From NCBI GenBank assembly GCA_016169945.1, contig JADLSH010000145.1:2913501-2977500 (forward strand): a DNA stretch of 64,000 nucleotides. The letters are read 5' to 3'. The position numbers and the translations under genes were made by a program. This DNA comes from Trachythela sp. YZ-2020 (lineage: Eukaryota; Cnidaria; Anthozoa; Malacalcyonacea; Clavulariidae). Under the pieces are notes generated by a model, which saw only the letters and a program-made list of their open reading frames with translations, did no database searches and was not told the origin of the DNA. Below are positions 40,636-48,690 of this stretch, in pieces (position 1 is the stretch's first letter; the number at the start of each line of letters is the position of its first letter).

Positions 40636-41868
40636 TTAATACTCGATACCTTGAAGAGACTTATTGGTGATATTAACCATACCATCAGATATCACAAAGA
40701 TATAGCAATATAAGTCCTGTCTACTAACAGTTATATCCTTTGTAATCTCAAGGAGAACTCCAGACTGTGTGTTGAGTATCTTTTTCCCGTTTCCAGCTAC
40801 ATTGTTATCGTTGAAAGATCTCAGATCAATAACCATTGCGAACTTATTGTCTTGGAAGAAATCCTCAACTTGTAGTGTATCTCTTTTTCGGTTTAGGAAA
40901 ACCCTTTCTGCTTCGTAGAAAAAATGTGCCATATCCATTCCTTGACTGTAAACAGAGTTTGGTATACCTTCTATTGTCACCTTGACATTTTTAATGCTAG
41001 GGAATTGGTACTCTTCACTATCAGTAATCGTCTTTAGTTTGAATAGCATAACGATAGCTCTCATGCTTTTTCTTGGAAGATTGATATTCTCATTGATAAG
41101 TGTAGTATCTTTCCCCCATTCATCTTTCTTGAACAACGTCACATGTTCGAAACCAAGTGATCTCCCAATGTCGTAACTTTGAAGAGCGGAAGTGTACACA
41201 TCGGAGTTTTCTATTGTTTCGTACTCCAGTTTGATATCCTCCAGTGTATAACCGTTAACCTTTTGGTTCTGTTGTGCAACCATGATCTCATCAGCGTTTG
41301 GCAATGTTATTTTGTAACGGATATCGCTGTTCATATCGTAGGGAGCATACAGACCATGATCATTCAGGATTTTCCCAAGCTTAATCCTTACTCTACTATT
41401 GAAGATTTTTGTCATAGTCGCATCTTTTACCACTGTTGAATCACCACTATCATCCTTTGACATAAGCTTTCGCGTGTTTTCATTCATAATTCCCTTGTCT
41501 ATCATGTTATTTCTTTCCTTAGTCGATAGCCAAAAGTCTTTGTAGACAGAGAATATGCTTTCACTTGTGTTATCATAAGCGACCTCTCCTCCAACTGTTA
41601 TCTCCAGCTTTTTCACTAGAAGTTTCCCTAAGTTGTTTAGGAACCAGGACTTTGTGTTTCCACTTTTAAACTTTCCAGAAAGGAACAGTGAGTTCGGAAT
41701 CAGACATACGTTAGGTTTCAACTTTGGTAGGTTGACATAAATCTCATCTCCCGGGTTAGCTTTGTTAGGATTGAACGTTACCATGTTAAAGGTTCTTGTC
41801 CCCTTAATCTCGGTCTTATTAATCCTTCGGTAATCGGGCATAAGATGTTCCAATTTCAATGAAGTCAT
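40636..41868 (-). CDS. Probable major capsid protein (double jelly-roll)
   Basis: 410 residues. The ATG at 41868 (MTSLKLEHLMPDYRR) is chosen over the longer frame from 41907 because it is preceded by TATATATAAAGAGAG. The protein is beta-rich with a segment GKLLVKKLEITVGGEVAYDNTSESIFSVYKDFW, resembling the strand and loop around the first jelly roll in Polinton major capsid proteins, and later ILNDHGLYAPYDMNSDIRYKITLP and a second beta-rich half. Position (large gene next to the packaging ATPase) and length support the call. Family assignment rests on resemblance by eye, not an alignment. Confidence 0.65.
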   Translation of the reverse strand: MTSLKLEHLMPDYRRINKTEIKGTRTFNMVTFNPNKANPGDEIYVNLPKLKPNVCLIPNSLFLSGKFKSGNTKSWFLNNLGKLLVKKLEITVGGEVAYDNTSESIFSVYKDFWLSTKERNNMIDKGIMNENTRKLMSKDDSGDSTVVKDATMTKIFNSRVRIKLGKILNDHGLYAPYDMNSDIRYKITLPNADEIMVAQQNQKVNGYTLEDIKLEYETIENSDVYTSALQSYDIGRSLGFEHVTLFKKDEWGKDTTLINENINLPRKSMRAIVMLFKLKTITDSEEYQFPSIKNVKVTIEGIPNSVYSQGMDMAHFFYEAERVFLNRKRDTLQVEDFFQDNKFAMVIDLRSFNDNNVAGNGKKILNTQSGVLLEITKDITVSRQDLYCYIFVISDGMVNITNKSLQGIEY

Positions 41869-41896
41869 TCTCTCTTTATATATAGTGGGGAAAAAA

Positions 41897-42070
41897 CTAA
41901 TCATCAAGACTAATTAATCTATTTGATACAACTTGTGGAGGTTCTGTCTTCGCAACTACTTTTTCTTCAGTCCTCTGCTGTTTGTATGTAAAGTATAAGC
42001 AGACTAAGCCTGTGATCACACCAACTCCTGTAAGGATTGTCATATAGTCACTACTTTTTTCTTCTGACAT
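41897..42070 (-). CDS. 57-residue single-span membrane protein
   Basis: Short gene beginning MSEEKSSDYMTILTGVG, with one transmembrane segment (MTILTGVGVITGLVCLYFTY, residues 10-29) and a charged tail ending RLISLDD. Its ATG lies within the 3' end of the basic-protein gene (31-base overlap), and it ends 28 bases before the capsid gene's ATG, so the three are packed as an apparent cluster. Small membrane proteins are frequent in these elements; function unknown. Confidence 0.6.
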   Translation of the reverse strand: MSEEKSSDYMTILTGVGVITGLVCLYFTYKQQRTEEKVVAKTEPPQVVSNRLISLDD

Positions 42071-42204
42071 TGTTGTATCTTATCTTCTTGTGCAGCTGCT
42101 TTCCTTTCCTTTGCTGCTCTTGAAATAGCACCAAGTCTCTTTCCAGCTGCTACTCTTTTTGGATCCTTCTCCTTTTCAACCTTTGTAATTCTTTGTTCTT
42201 CCAT
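42040..42204 (-). CDS. 54-residue basic, possibly DNA-condensing protein
   Basis: Starts MEEQRITKVEKEKDPKRVAA, then GKRLGAISRAAKERKAAAQ: a Lys/Arg/Ala-rich peptide with helical character, predicted to bind nucleic acid. The ATG follows TTAAGATAA. Small basic proteins that compact DNA inside the capsid are known in adenovirus-like and Polinton-like particles, and the position just upstream of the capsid cluster fits, but sequence alone does not prove this. Downstream of the AAGTAAC repeat block. Confidence 0.55.
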   Translation of the reverse strand: MEEQRITKVEKEKDPKRVAAGKRLGAISRAAKERKAAAQEDKIQQCQKKKVVTI

Positions 42205-42214
42205 TTATCTTAAG

Positions 42215-42529
42215 TTTATCTTAGGTTTACTTGCAAGCAAATCTAAGTAACTTTTAAGTAGAACCTAAGTAACAACAGAACGGAACTAAGTAACTTTTAA
42301 GTAGAACTCAAGTAACCTCAAAACGGAACTAAGTAACTTTTAAGTAGAGCTCAAGTAACCTCAAAAAGTAACCAAGTGGATCTCAGAAAGTAACCAAGTG
42401 GATCTCAAAAAGTAACCAGTGGATCTCAAAACGGAACCTAAGTAACCTCAAAAAGTAACTAAGTAACTTTTAAGTAGAACTCAAGTAACCTCAAAAAGTA
42501 ACCAAGTGGATCTCAAAAAGGAACCTAAG
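42215..42529. repeat. AAGTAAC-rich interspersed repeat block
   Basis: The only long non-coding interval inside Polinton 2. About 14 copies of AAGTAAC occur in recurring contexts (CTAAGTAACTTTTAAGTAGA, CTCAAGTAACCTCAAAA, AGTAACCAAGTGGATCTC). Candidate cis element: enhancer, origin or packaging signal. Alternatively an expanding tandem repeat with no role. Confidence 0.7.
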
Positions 42530-43909
42530 TCAGATTATGAATTTTGAGACTAATGTACCACCAATTAATGTAACGGCAAGAAGAAATAGCTCTGACTGTG
42601 ACTTATCAGACGGTGACGAAGTTTGTACATTAGGTGGGTCAACTATTCTAGTAGTTAACGCAGACGGCTCAGGTTTAATGTAATTAACTTCATCATTTTT
42701 CCCAAAACTCATTCCACTTTTAACGAGTGTGAGAATATTATTATAGCCAGCTATAATTTTGTTGAGTATGATCATGTTAGCTGGAATTAGTATAACACCT
42801 GGTGAGATAGCCATATTCAGTACAACATTTGTATCATTAATTGCTGTTCTCATGTTTGCCACGGCCATAGTTTGATCGTCCTGAATGATTGTATCGTTAA
42901 CTAATTTTTTGAATACTTCCTGTGTCTGTATTGACATAGCACCTTTTCCTACAATAGGCCATCGAATCTTTGCTTGCGCACCTAATACGCAGTAAACGTA
43001 ACTCTCTACGCTCTGTTGAAACAGTAACTGACCTGTTTTTGTTATCCCGTTAGATTTAAAGGCAATAAAAGTTTTGTAACCCGTCAAAGGAAGAATTTGT
43101 GAACCTCTCTGTTCATAATGAAGTCCAACTTGACCATAACCTTTGTTTCCCATAGTCGATGTAACATTTCGGATCGTTCCTTTTGGATGCTGTCTTATCA
43201 ACCAACTTGCTGATGCTGTACCATAGTAGAACTTCCTAACCCAATGATATGTTACAGGCTTATATCTCATGATAAGGTTTTTCATTTGTTGCGTTATAAA
43301 CCTAGACATTTTGTCTGGTTGTCGTATGAACCTCTTCAAATGATAGTAAAGATGATACCTCGCTATACTTGTGATAATCTTTGAAGTCGTCGCGTTGTAT
43401 GTAAAATGCTCTTCACTAATTCCACAGGAGTACGTTGCGATATATGCTACAAAGAGAGCGGCTATATATGTATTCTCCTTGTAGTCATTTGAATTCTCGT
43501 TGTTTTTTATATCGAAGTCAGGAAGAGTTATATCAAAGAACGAGTCATCTGTAACGTAAATCTTAAGAGCTTCTATCTTCATTGTCGTATGATTCCGAGT
43601 AAATGGTTGTACAGTTCCACGAACTCCCCATGGCTCTTGCCAGTACAAATTCTTTGTCCATTCCTTATTGTTTAAAAAAGTGTCGGAAGTGATGTCATAG
43701 CTTAGAACATCGTTAATCTTGTAATATGTAACATATTTGTCTATGTCACCGTTAAACTTCAGTTCCACATCAAAACTAAACTTGGATGTAGTAGCGTATG
43801 GGTATTTTGCTAAGAATCTCTTTTTTGTTTCCTCAGGTCCTTCTTTCATATTCTTCTTCACCTTGTCGAGGTTGTCTGCCCCATAAAAGGAGATTATGTT
43901 CTTATCCAT
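42530..43909 (-). CDS. Large unknown Polinton protein with C-terminal membrane anchor
   Basis: 459 residues starting MDKNIISFYGADNLDKV. The N-terminal third is beta-like (FSFDVELKFNGDIDKYVTYYKIND), the middle is helical and aromatic, with repeated Arg/Tyr, and a late stretch MAISPGVILIPANMIILNKIIAGYNNILTLV is hydrophobic. A Pro/Ser-rich linker precedes a final transmembrane segment (SELFLLAVTLIGGTLVSKFII). No family recognised. It is divergent to the minor-capsid-like gene with only TTATAA between start codons, so the two are probably co-expressed structural proteins. Intact. Confidence 0.65.
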   Translation of the reverse strand: MDKNIISFYGADNLDKVKKNMKEGPEETKKRFLAKYPYATTSKFSFDVELKFNGDIDKYVTYYKINDVLSYDITSDTFLNNKEWTKNLYWQEPWGVRGTVQPFTRNHTTMKIEALKIYVTDDSFFDITLPDFDIKNNENSNDYKENTYIAALFVAYIATYSCGISEEHFTYNATTSKIITSIARYHLYYHLKRFIRQPDKMSRFITQQMKNLIMRYKPVTYHWVRKFYYGTASASWLIRQHPKGTIRNVTSTMGNKGYGQVGLHYEQRGSQILPLTGYKTFIAFKSNGITKTGQLLFQQSVESYVYCVLGAQAKIRWPIVGKGAMSIQTQEVFKKLVNDTIIQDDQTMAVANMRTAINDTNVVLNMAISPGVILIPANMIILNKIIAGYNNILTLVKSGMSFGKNDEVNYIKPEPSALTTRIVDPPNVQTSSPSDKSQSELFLLAVTLIGGTLVSKFII

Positions 43910-43918
43910 TTATAAATG
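43907..43918. promoter_or_regulatory. CATTTATAAATG: two start codons in one palindrome
   Basis: The 12-base palindrome contains the minus-strand ATG (43907-43909) and the plus-strand ATG (43916-43918) with six bases between. Each ATG is directly preceded by TTATAA on its own strand. Confidence 0.6.
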
Positions 43919-44602
43919 AAGAAGATAACAGTATTTATAGAGAATAATAAGAAGGAATTTTATCTCGACGTTTGTATCAACAAACTTGCTGCTGGATCTG
44001 TAATGACTTTAAAGAACGCGACAATCTATTGGAAGTATAAAAACACCATTACGGATGTGAACGACTTCATTTTATATGGAACAGGTGTCAGCGTGAGTTC
44101 TCTTAGTCAAAAGATCATGTTTGGTGAAGGATACTGGACCTTTGATATGATTAAAAACACGCTGGAACCATTCGGAGTATTTTTTACTAGAAGCGTGCAT
44201 GATAATAAGTGTAAAATTTTCTCAAAGAGTCATCTTTTAGATCTTGATAAATTTGCTCCACTGCTTGGTTTTCCGGAGAAACAAATAGTGAACGATAATA
44301 ACACTTGGGTGACCTCTCCCAACGTAGTAGACGTTAACCAAGGTCTTGCATACGTAAATATTAACTGCGATGTAGTGAACACAGCGGAAAATTCTAACAC
44401 AGATGGTAAGAGAAGTTATACATTAGCTGCACTTCCAATAACAACAGAACAACGACTTAACGGTACAGTAACATATTTCAGAAACATCGATAGTAAGGTT
44501 GTGATTAACAATGGATGTATTAACAGATTAGTCTTTGATATCGGTTCGAATATAAGCAAAAAGGTTGATGTGGATGTACTTCTTGAATTGTACATCAACT
44601 AA
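43916..44602 (+). CDS. Probable minor capsid (penton) protein
   Basis: 228 residues starting MKKITVFIENNKKEFYLD. Strongly beta-patterned, with LLGFPEKQIV, SPNVVDVNQGLAYVNINCDVVN, and a run ALPITTEQRLNGTVTYFRNIDSKVVINNG typical of a compact jelly-roll protein. Length and position close to integrase and divergent from a structural gene match the single jelly-roll minor capsid proteins of Polintons. I base this on general resemblance; a structure prediction would settle it. Stop codon is immediately followed by the integrase ATG. Confidence 0.6.
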   Translation: MKKITVFIENNKKEFYLDVCINKLAAGSVMTLKNATIYWKYKNTITDVNDFILYGTGVSVSSLSQKIMFGEGYWTFDMIKNTLEPFGVFFTRSVHDNKCKIFSKSHLLDLDKFAPLLGFPEKQIVNDNNTWVTSPNVVDVNQGLAYVNINCDVVNTAENSNTDGKRSYTLAALPITTEQRLNGTVTYFRNIDSKVVINNGCINRLVFDIGSNISKKVDVDVLLELYIN

Positions 44603-45664
44603 ATGGAATTTGCTATTGAACAAGGTCTAAGGGATATCTATTATAATCCGAGTACTGGTTATCAGTCTATGGAAAGGTTATATCAAAAGGCGAAGGATGA
44701 AGGGTTAAATGTTAGCCGAAGACATGTAAGAGACTGGTTGAGAGCTCAAGATACATACAAACCTATCGTAAGAAAACATAAGTTCCAAAGGACATTCGTC
44801 ACAGACTTAGCTAACCAAATACAGATGGATTTGGTTGATATGAGTAAGTACAAGAGACAAAACAAAGGATATTATTGGATTTTAACAGCTGTAGAGATTC
44901 TTAGTCGTTTCGTCTTTACAATCCCAGTTTACAGAAAGGATACCAAAAACATGACAGCAGCTGTAGACAAGCTTCTAAAAGAGTTTAAGGAAAGGTTTGG
45001 TCAGTATCCAAAAACAGCACAGTTTGACGAGGGAAAAGAGTTTTATAACGTCGGTGTGAGAAATTTACTGAAAGAGCACGGCGTACACTACTTCTCTACG
45101 TACTCAGACAAAAAGGCAGCTATAGTTGAAAGACTTAACCGAACGTTGAAAACATCTATGTGGAAGTATTTCAATAACGAGGGAACTCGTAACTGGATTA
45201 ATGTACTAGACGAACTCGCTTACAACTATAATCATACCAAACACAGCAGCATACTAATGAAACCAGCAGATGTGAACGAGTCAAACAAGGATCAGGTATG
45301 GATTACACTATAGGGTTATGGATTAGGAGAGTTTCCATTACCAAAGTTTAAACTCGATGATATTGTTAGGATAAGTAAGTATAAGAATATGTTCAAAAAG
45401 GGATATGAAGCGAACTTTACAGAGGAGAAATTTAAGATCAACAAAGTATTTAGAGGTGATCCTAACATGTATGAGATAGTAGATGAAGATGACGAACCAA
45501 TTATTGGAAAGTTCTACGAAGATGAAATGAGTCATGTAGGAAAAGATCCTCATACGTATAAGATAGAAAAAGTTCTACGAAGACGAAAAGGGATGATGCT
45601 TGTAATGTGGCAAGGATACGATAACAAACATAACTCTTGGATAAATAATGGAAGAAGTCGATGA
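44603..45664 (+). pseudogene. RVE-type integrase with chromodomain, one in-frame TAG
   Basis: Retroviral-type (RVE) integrase. The catalytic triad is visible as D76 (QMDLVDM), D142 (FDEGKEF) and E176 (IVERLNRT), with the 33 intervening residues of a D,D(33-35)E core. An N-terminal helical region (residues 1-60) precedes it. An amber TAG at 45311-45313 ends the frame after the core, but the same frame continues with DNA-binding segment FPLPKFKLDDIVRI and a C-terminal chromodomain-like part (YKIEKVLRRR...VMWQGYDNKHNSW) to 45664. So a single nonsense change, readthrough codon or sequencing error separates core and targeting domain. The last 17 bases overlap the next gene. Confidence 0.9.
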
Positions 45665-46883
45665 TATAGAGTTAGAAGACTTACATCGCGAAGAACAAAC
45701 AGAAGCTGGTGAGGAGGGAGAGACTAGTTTCATAGATGATAGAGAGAGAAGTATTCTCATCATTGATGGATCAAACCCTATATTTGTAAGACCAGATGAG
45801 TCAGCAGCTGGTGGTGATATACCAAACGTAAGACGTGACGCTGGTGTAATAAGACGACATATCATACATGATAAAAAACAGTTTCTGAAAGAAGGACTTG
45901 GTATCACTGTGAACAAAGGTGATGGACCAAACTCGACAATATTATACGATAAGTTGAGAACTACTACCGCTAAGAATGGCAAAATTAACGGTGCGACGTA
46001 CAAAGGTAAGAAAATTCTAATCCTAAGGAACGGAAAAATGGAGTACTCTACGGATAGAAGTAAAATCTCATACGTTACCGAGTTTAAAGAATTACTTAGG
46101 AAAGCAAACATTGAACATCAAAAAACTCCTGCAGCATTAGTCGAAGAAAATATTAATGTTGACATCCCTCAAGATGTTATGAACGGTATCATCGATAACG
46201 TTGACGAAAGGTTAGACTCTGAGATAAGTGATAGGGTTGAAGACTTTACAACTAACACAGAGATAACAAACAACGAGTTAAGAGAGTTAAGAGGAATTCT
46301 AAACGCTCCTGAACGTGAGGACAAGATTGAGGCTTTAAAGGTTGAAGGTGAACATTGGAAAAAAGAAGCAGAAAAAGCTGGAGATACCCCAAAGGGAAAA
46401 CTTTACGATGCTATTGCTAAGACGGTTGAGCTAAAAATTGATAAGATAAGACTAAGATATAATATTCGTCCTGAAAGCGATGAGGTTATAAGTATGATAC
46501 AGGAGGAGGCTAAGACGAATGACTTAACCAGGTTTGAAAGATTTAAGAAATGGGCGAGGGAGAACATCACGGGAATATCAGCCGTAGCAATATCTATGGC
46601 AGGAATAATAACTACGGTAGTTATTGGAGCGAGAAAAGCATTAAAGCAGGGTACAAAAGCTACAACAAAGTTTGGTAAAGCTGTAGCGAATCTAGCGAAA
46701 AAGTTTGGACCGGTATTAGCAGCTGTAGCAAACCTTCTCTCAAAAGTTCTAACGTTAGGAGCGAAAGGAATCGCGTTCTTATCCAAAAACCTTTGGCTCC
46801 TTGTCTTAGCACTAACCTACTTCATCTACAATGAATCGAGAAAGAAATTTAATGAAGTTAATAGAGAGAGAAATGGTTTGTAA
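45648..46883 (+). CDS. 411-residue unknown protein with hydrophobic C-terminus
   Basis: Starts MEEVDDIELEDLHREEQTE, acidic. A middle domain (about 70-165) contains GINGATYKGKKILILRNGKM-like beta strands. A helical, charged stretch follows (about 185-300). The last 110 residues alternate basic amphipathic and hydrophobic segments (ISAVAISMAGIITTVVIGARKA, VLAAVANLLSKVLTLGAKGI, LWLLVLALTYFIYN), as expected for a membrane-active or virion-internal membrane protein. No family recognised. Overlaps integrase at its start and the zinc-finger gene at its end in other frames, so the cluster is co-linear and compact. Confidence 0.65.
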   Translation: MEEVDDIELEDLHREEQTEAGEEGETSFIDDRERSILIIDGSNPIFVRPDESAAGGDIPNVRRDAGVIRRHIIHDKKQFLKEGLGITVNKGDGPNSTILYDKLRTTTAKNGKINGATYKGKKILILRNGKMEYSTDRSKISYVTEFKELLRKANIEHQKTPAALVEENINVDIPQDVMNGIIDNVDERLDSEISDRVEDFTTNTEITNNELRELRGILNAPEREDKIEALKVEGEHWKKEAEKAGDTPKGKLYDAIAKTVELKIDKIRLRYNIRPESDEVISMIQEEAKTNDLTRFERFKKWARENITGISAVAISMAGIITTVVIGARKALKQGTKATTKFGKAVANLAKKFGPVLAAVANLLSKVLTLGAKGIAFLSKNLWLLVLALTYFIYNESRKKFNEVNRERNGL

Positions 46884-47121
46884 AATAAACGTAAAGGTGT
46901 GTGAGAGCATGAAAGACTCAGCAAGATATATATGTCTTGTATGTGAATACATTGGAAACCATATCGAGATGGAGACACATGCAAAGGTTCACTTTGGTAC
47001 GATTAAGTATGTATGTTCCTATTGTAATTACACAAACCATAACCACAACGAGTATATCAATCATAGAGAAGATGAGGTGAACATACTATTAGGTGAAGAA
47101 GATTTAGATGCTGAATATTAA
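46831..47121 (+). CDS. Small two-finger C2H2 zinc protein
   Basis: 96 residues. Two C2H2 fingers: YICLVCEYIGNHIEMETHAKVH and YVCSYCNYTNHNHNEYINH, with an acidic tail. The start at 46831 lies 53 bases inside the preceding gene; a later ATG (46852 or 46873) is also possible. C2H2 pairs of this type bind nucleic acid or protein. Likely a regulatory protein of the element; target unknown. Confidence 0.65.
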   Translation: MNRERNLMKLIEREMVCKINVKVCESMKDSARYICLVCEYIGNHIEMETHAKVHFGTIKYVCSYCNYTNHNHNEYINHREDEVNILLGEEDLDAEY

Positions 47122-47153
47122 AAAAACAACCCAAAAAAACACATATATAAAGA

Positions 47154-47354
47154 ATGGATACGCAAAAGGAAGTAATGAAGGAATTATATGATGCAGCTGT
47201 TCTTACTGCAGGAGCTATGGGAATCTCGTATATAAGTAAGAAAACAACCGGTAAAGAACTAGGACTGCCATCGACGTTGAATGGAGCAGCAAAACTTGCC
47301 CTCTCCTTTGGAGTAAGTGCAATAGCTGTAAAATATCTCCAAATATCTACCTGA
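47154..47354 (+). CDS. 66-residue hydrophobic small protein
   Basis: Starts MDTQKEVMKELYDAAVLTA at an ATG preceded by TATATAAAGA. Two weakly hydrophobic segments (AAVLTAGAMGISYI, AAKLALSFGVSAIAVKYL) suggest a membrane hairpin. No family recognised. Nineteen bases separate it from the next gene on the same strand. Confidence 0.55.
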   Translation: MDTQKEVMKELYDAAVLTAGAMGISYISKKTTGKELGLPSTLNGAAKLALSFGVSAIAVKYLQIST

Positions 47355-47373
47355 GAACCCCTTCAAGGAATAA

Positions 47374-47790
47374 ATGGCAAGTGTAGCAGCAGCAGGACTA
47401 TTTAACGCATTCGCATTCGCAGGTGCTGGTTATTTGTTCAAGATGGTTGATAAGGGAGGATATGAAAAAGAAATGAAAAGACACAACTTAGCACAAGAAA
47501 AACTAGATGAGGCAAAAGAGAAATGGTATGAGAATCAAACAGAAAAAAAGAACAAGATAGAATTGCTGCGTCAGCAGTTATCTGATGCAAATACAGACAT
47601 AGCGACTACGAACAAAGCATTAGAGAACCTACAAAAAATTACGTACGAAGGTATGACATTTACAAGAGAACCTCGTACATCGGATTACTATAAGCCGTCT
47701 AACGAAATGGAAGAATATCAACACATTGTAGTTGGTGTTGTTGGACTCGGTGTGGGTTGGGGTGGATACAAATTGATATCGGTTCTGTGA
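47374..47790 (+). CDS. Coiled-coil protein with hydrophobic ends
   Basis: 138 residues. N-terminal hydrophobic segment (VAAAGLFNAFAFAGAGYLF), a charged coiled coil (about 30-92), a central ITYEGMTFTREPRTSDYYKP segment and a C-terminal hydrophobic segment (IVVGVVGLGVGWGGYKLI). Both ends could insert in a membrane with the coil between them. No family recognised. Confidence 0.6.
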   Translation: MASVAAAGLFNAFAFAGAGYLFKMVDKGGYEKEMKRHNLAQEKLDEAKEKWYENQTEKKNKIELLRQQLSDANTDIATTNKALENLQKITYEGMTFTREPRTSDYYKPSNEMEEYQHIVVGVVGLGVGWGGYKLISVL

Positions 47791-47807
47791 TTCCTATCCT
47801 AAACAGA

Positions 47808-47987
47808 ATGATTCGTTACATAACCATTAACCTGAGAGACAACCACATCGAGTGTTACAGGTATATTACCGACATTGCGAGAAGGATCAACATGAATGTA
47901 ATCTATGTGATTAATGCAATACGTTGCGAGTGTTTGGTGGGTCATGGAGACAACGCGTGCTGGGTAATGCGTGTTCCAAGAAATTGA
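47808..47987 (+). CDS. Small NUMOD1-like protein 1 of 3
   Basis: 59 residues from the ATG at 47808; the frame is open a little upstream but overlaps the previous gene there. The pattern YITINLRDNHIECYRYITDIARRI...VIYVINAIRC matches the NUMOD1 plan: a two-strand element ending in an aromatic residue, then a helix-turn-helix. Two further genes of the same plan follow directly. NUMOD1 modules bind DNA in homing endonucleases and regulators; here there is no nuclease domain. Ends in a stem-loop. Confidence 0.5.
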   Translation: MIRYITINLRDNHIECYRYITDIARRINMNVIYVINAIRCECLVGHGDNACWVMRVPRN

Positions 47988-47989
47988 GA

Positions 47990-48018
47990 TATACATATCT
48001 TGACTAAAGATACGTATA
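47990..48018 (+). terminator. 3' stem-loop after NUMOD1-like gene 1
   Basis: 12-bp stem TATACATATCTT / AAGATACGTATA with one mismatch and a 5-base loop, beginning two bases after the stop codon at 47987. Confidence 0.55.
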
Positions 48019-48025
48019 CAAAAGG

Positions 48026-48337
48026 ATGTGTATGTGTGACGATAAGTATTTTAAGGTCACCAACGTAACCACTGGCAAGGTTAAGTGCTATAAACGTGCG
48101 ATCAGTATTGCTAAAAGATTTGATACAATCATTGATCATGTTATGCACTGTGTTAGGAAACGTGGTCGATGCAACTATCTCACTCTCGATGGAGATCTAT
48201 ATGCAGTTGATGTTAACAGTCATCCCGAATGTCAGGAACTGAGACGTAAGATCAAGAAGTACTTCAGATTTAATCCATCCTATCTAACAGAAGAACAGAT
48301 TGCTTTCTATAAGGACAAGTTGAGAGGATGTAAATAA
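48026..48337 (+). CDS. Small NUMOD1-like protein 2 of 3
   Basis: 103 residues. N-terminal part KYFKVTNVTTGKVKCYKRAISIAKRFDTIIDHVMHCV follows the NUMOD1 plan (V-x-N-x-x-T-G-K, aromatic, helix-turn-helix). A Cys pair and basic stretch (RKRGRCNYLTL) and a C-terminal helical region (ECQELRRKIKKYFRFNPS) follow. ATG choice is uncertain between 48026 and 48032. Its stop codon is immediately followed by the ATG of the third gene. Confidence 0.55.
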   Translation: MCMCDDKYFKVTNVTTGKVKCYKRAISIAKRFDTIIDHVMHCVRKRGRCNYLTLDGDLYAVDVNSHPECQELRRKIKKYFRFNPSYLTEEQIAFYKDKLRGCK

Positions 48338-48625
48338 ATGGATAAAGTACAAACTGCAAAGGAACTGAAAGAACTTGCCAAACAGAGAGGTATCAAGTAC
48401 TTCTCACGAATGAGTAAGAAGAAGCTGTGTGAAGTCCTAGGTGTGGTATTGCGACAGAAACCTACAAGGATCGTACTGATCAATACAGCAACTAAGAAGA
48501 TATTTGAATTCCCAAGCATCTACAAAGCTGCTAAAGATATGAACGTTAACCGTGGTCTTATCATCTACTATATCAGTCGAGAGATGAAGATCGGTAACGA
48601 ATCCTACTATGTGTATAGTGTCTGA
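48338..48625 (+). CDS. SAP-like plus NUMOD1-like protein 3 of 3
   Basis: 95 residues. The N-terminus TAKELKELAKQRGIKYFSRMSKKKLCEVLG has the helix-extended-helix pattern of SAP/HeH DNA-binding motifs. The C-terminal half IVLINTATKKIFEFPSIYKAAKDMNVNRGLIIYYIS is the clearest NUMOD1-like module of the three. Two DNA-binding motifs and no enzyme domain suggest a regulator or terminus-binding protein. A stem-loop related to those of Polinton 1 follows. Confidence 0.65.
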   Translation: MDKVQTAKELKELAKQRGIKYFSRMSKKKLCEVLGVVLRQKPTRIVLINTATKKIFEFPSIYKAAKDMNVNRGLIIYYISREMKIGNESYYVYSV

Positions 48626-48626
48626 C

Positions 48627-48650
48627 TTTGTAACCTTATCAGGCTACAAA
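48627..48650 (+). terminator. 3' stem-loop resembling those of Polinton 1
   Basis: TTTGTAACC / GGCTACAAA, 9 bp with one mismatch, 6-base loop, right after the stop at 48625. Same sequence family as the stems at 567 and 1336. Confidence 0.5.
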
Positions 48651-48690
48651 ATCGTAGTCGTATCCTACATATACATATAGATAAAGGGAG

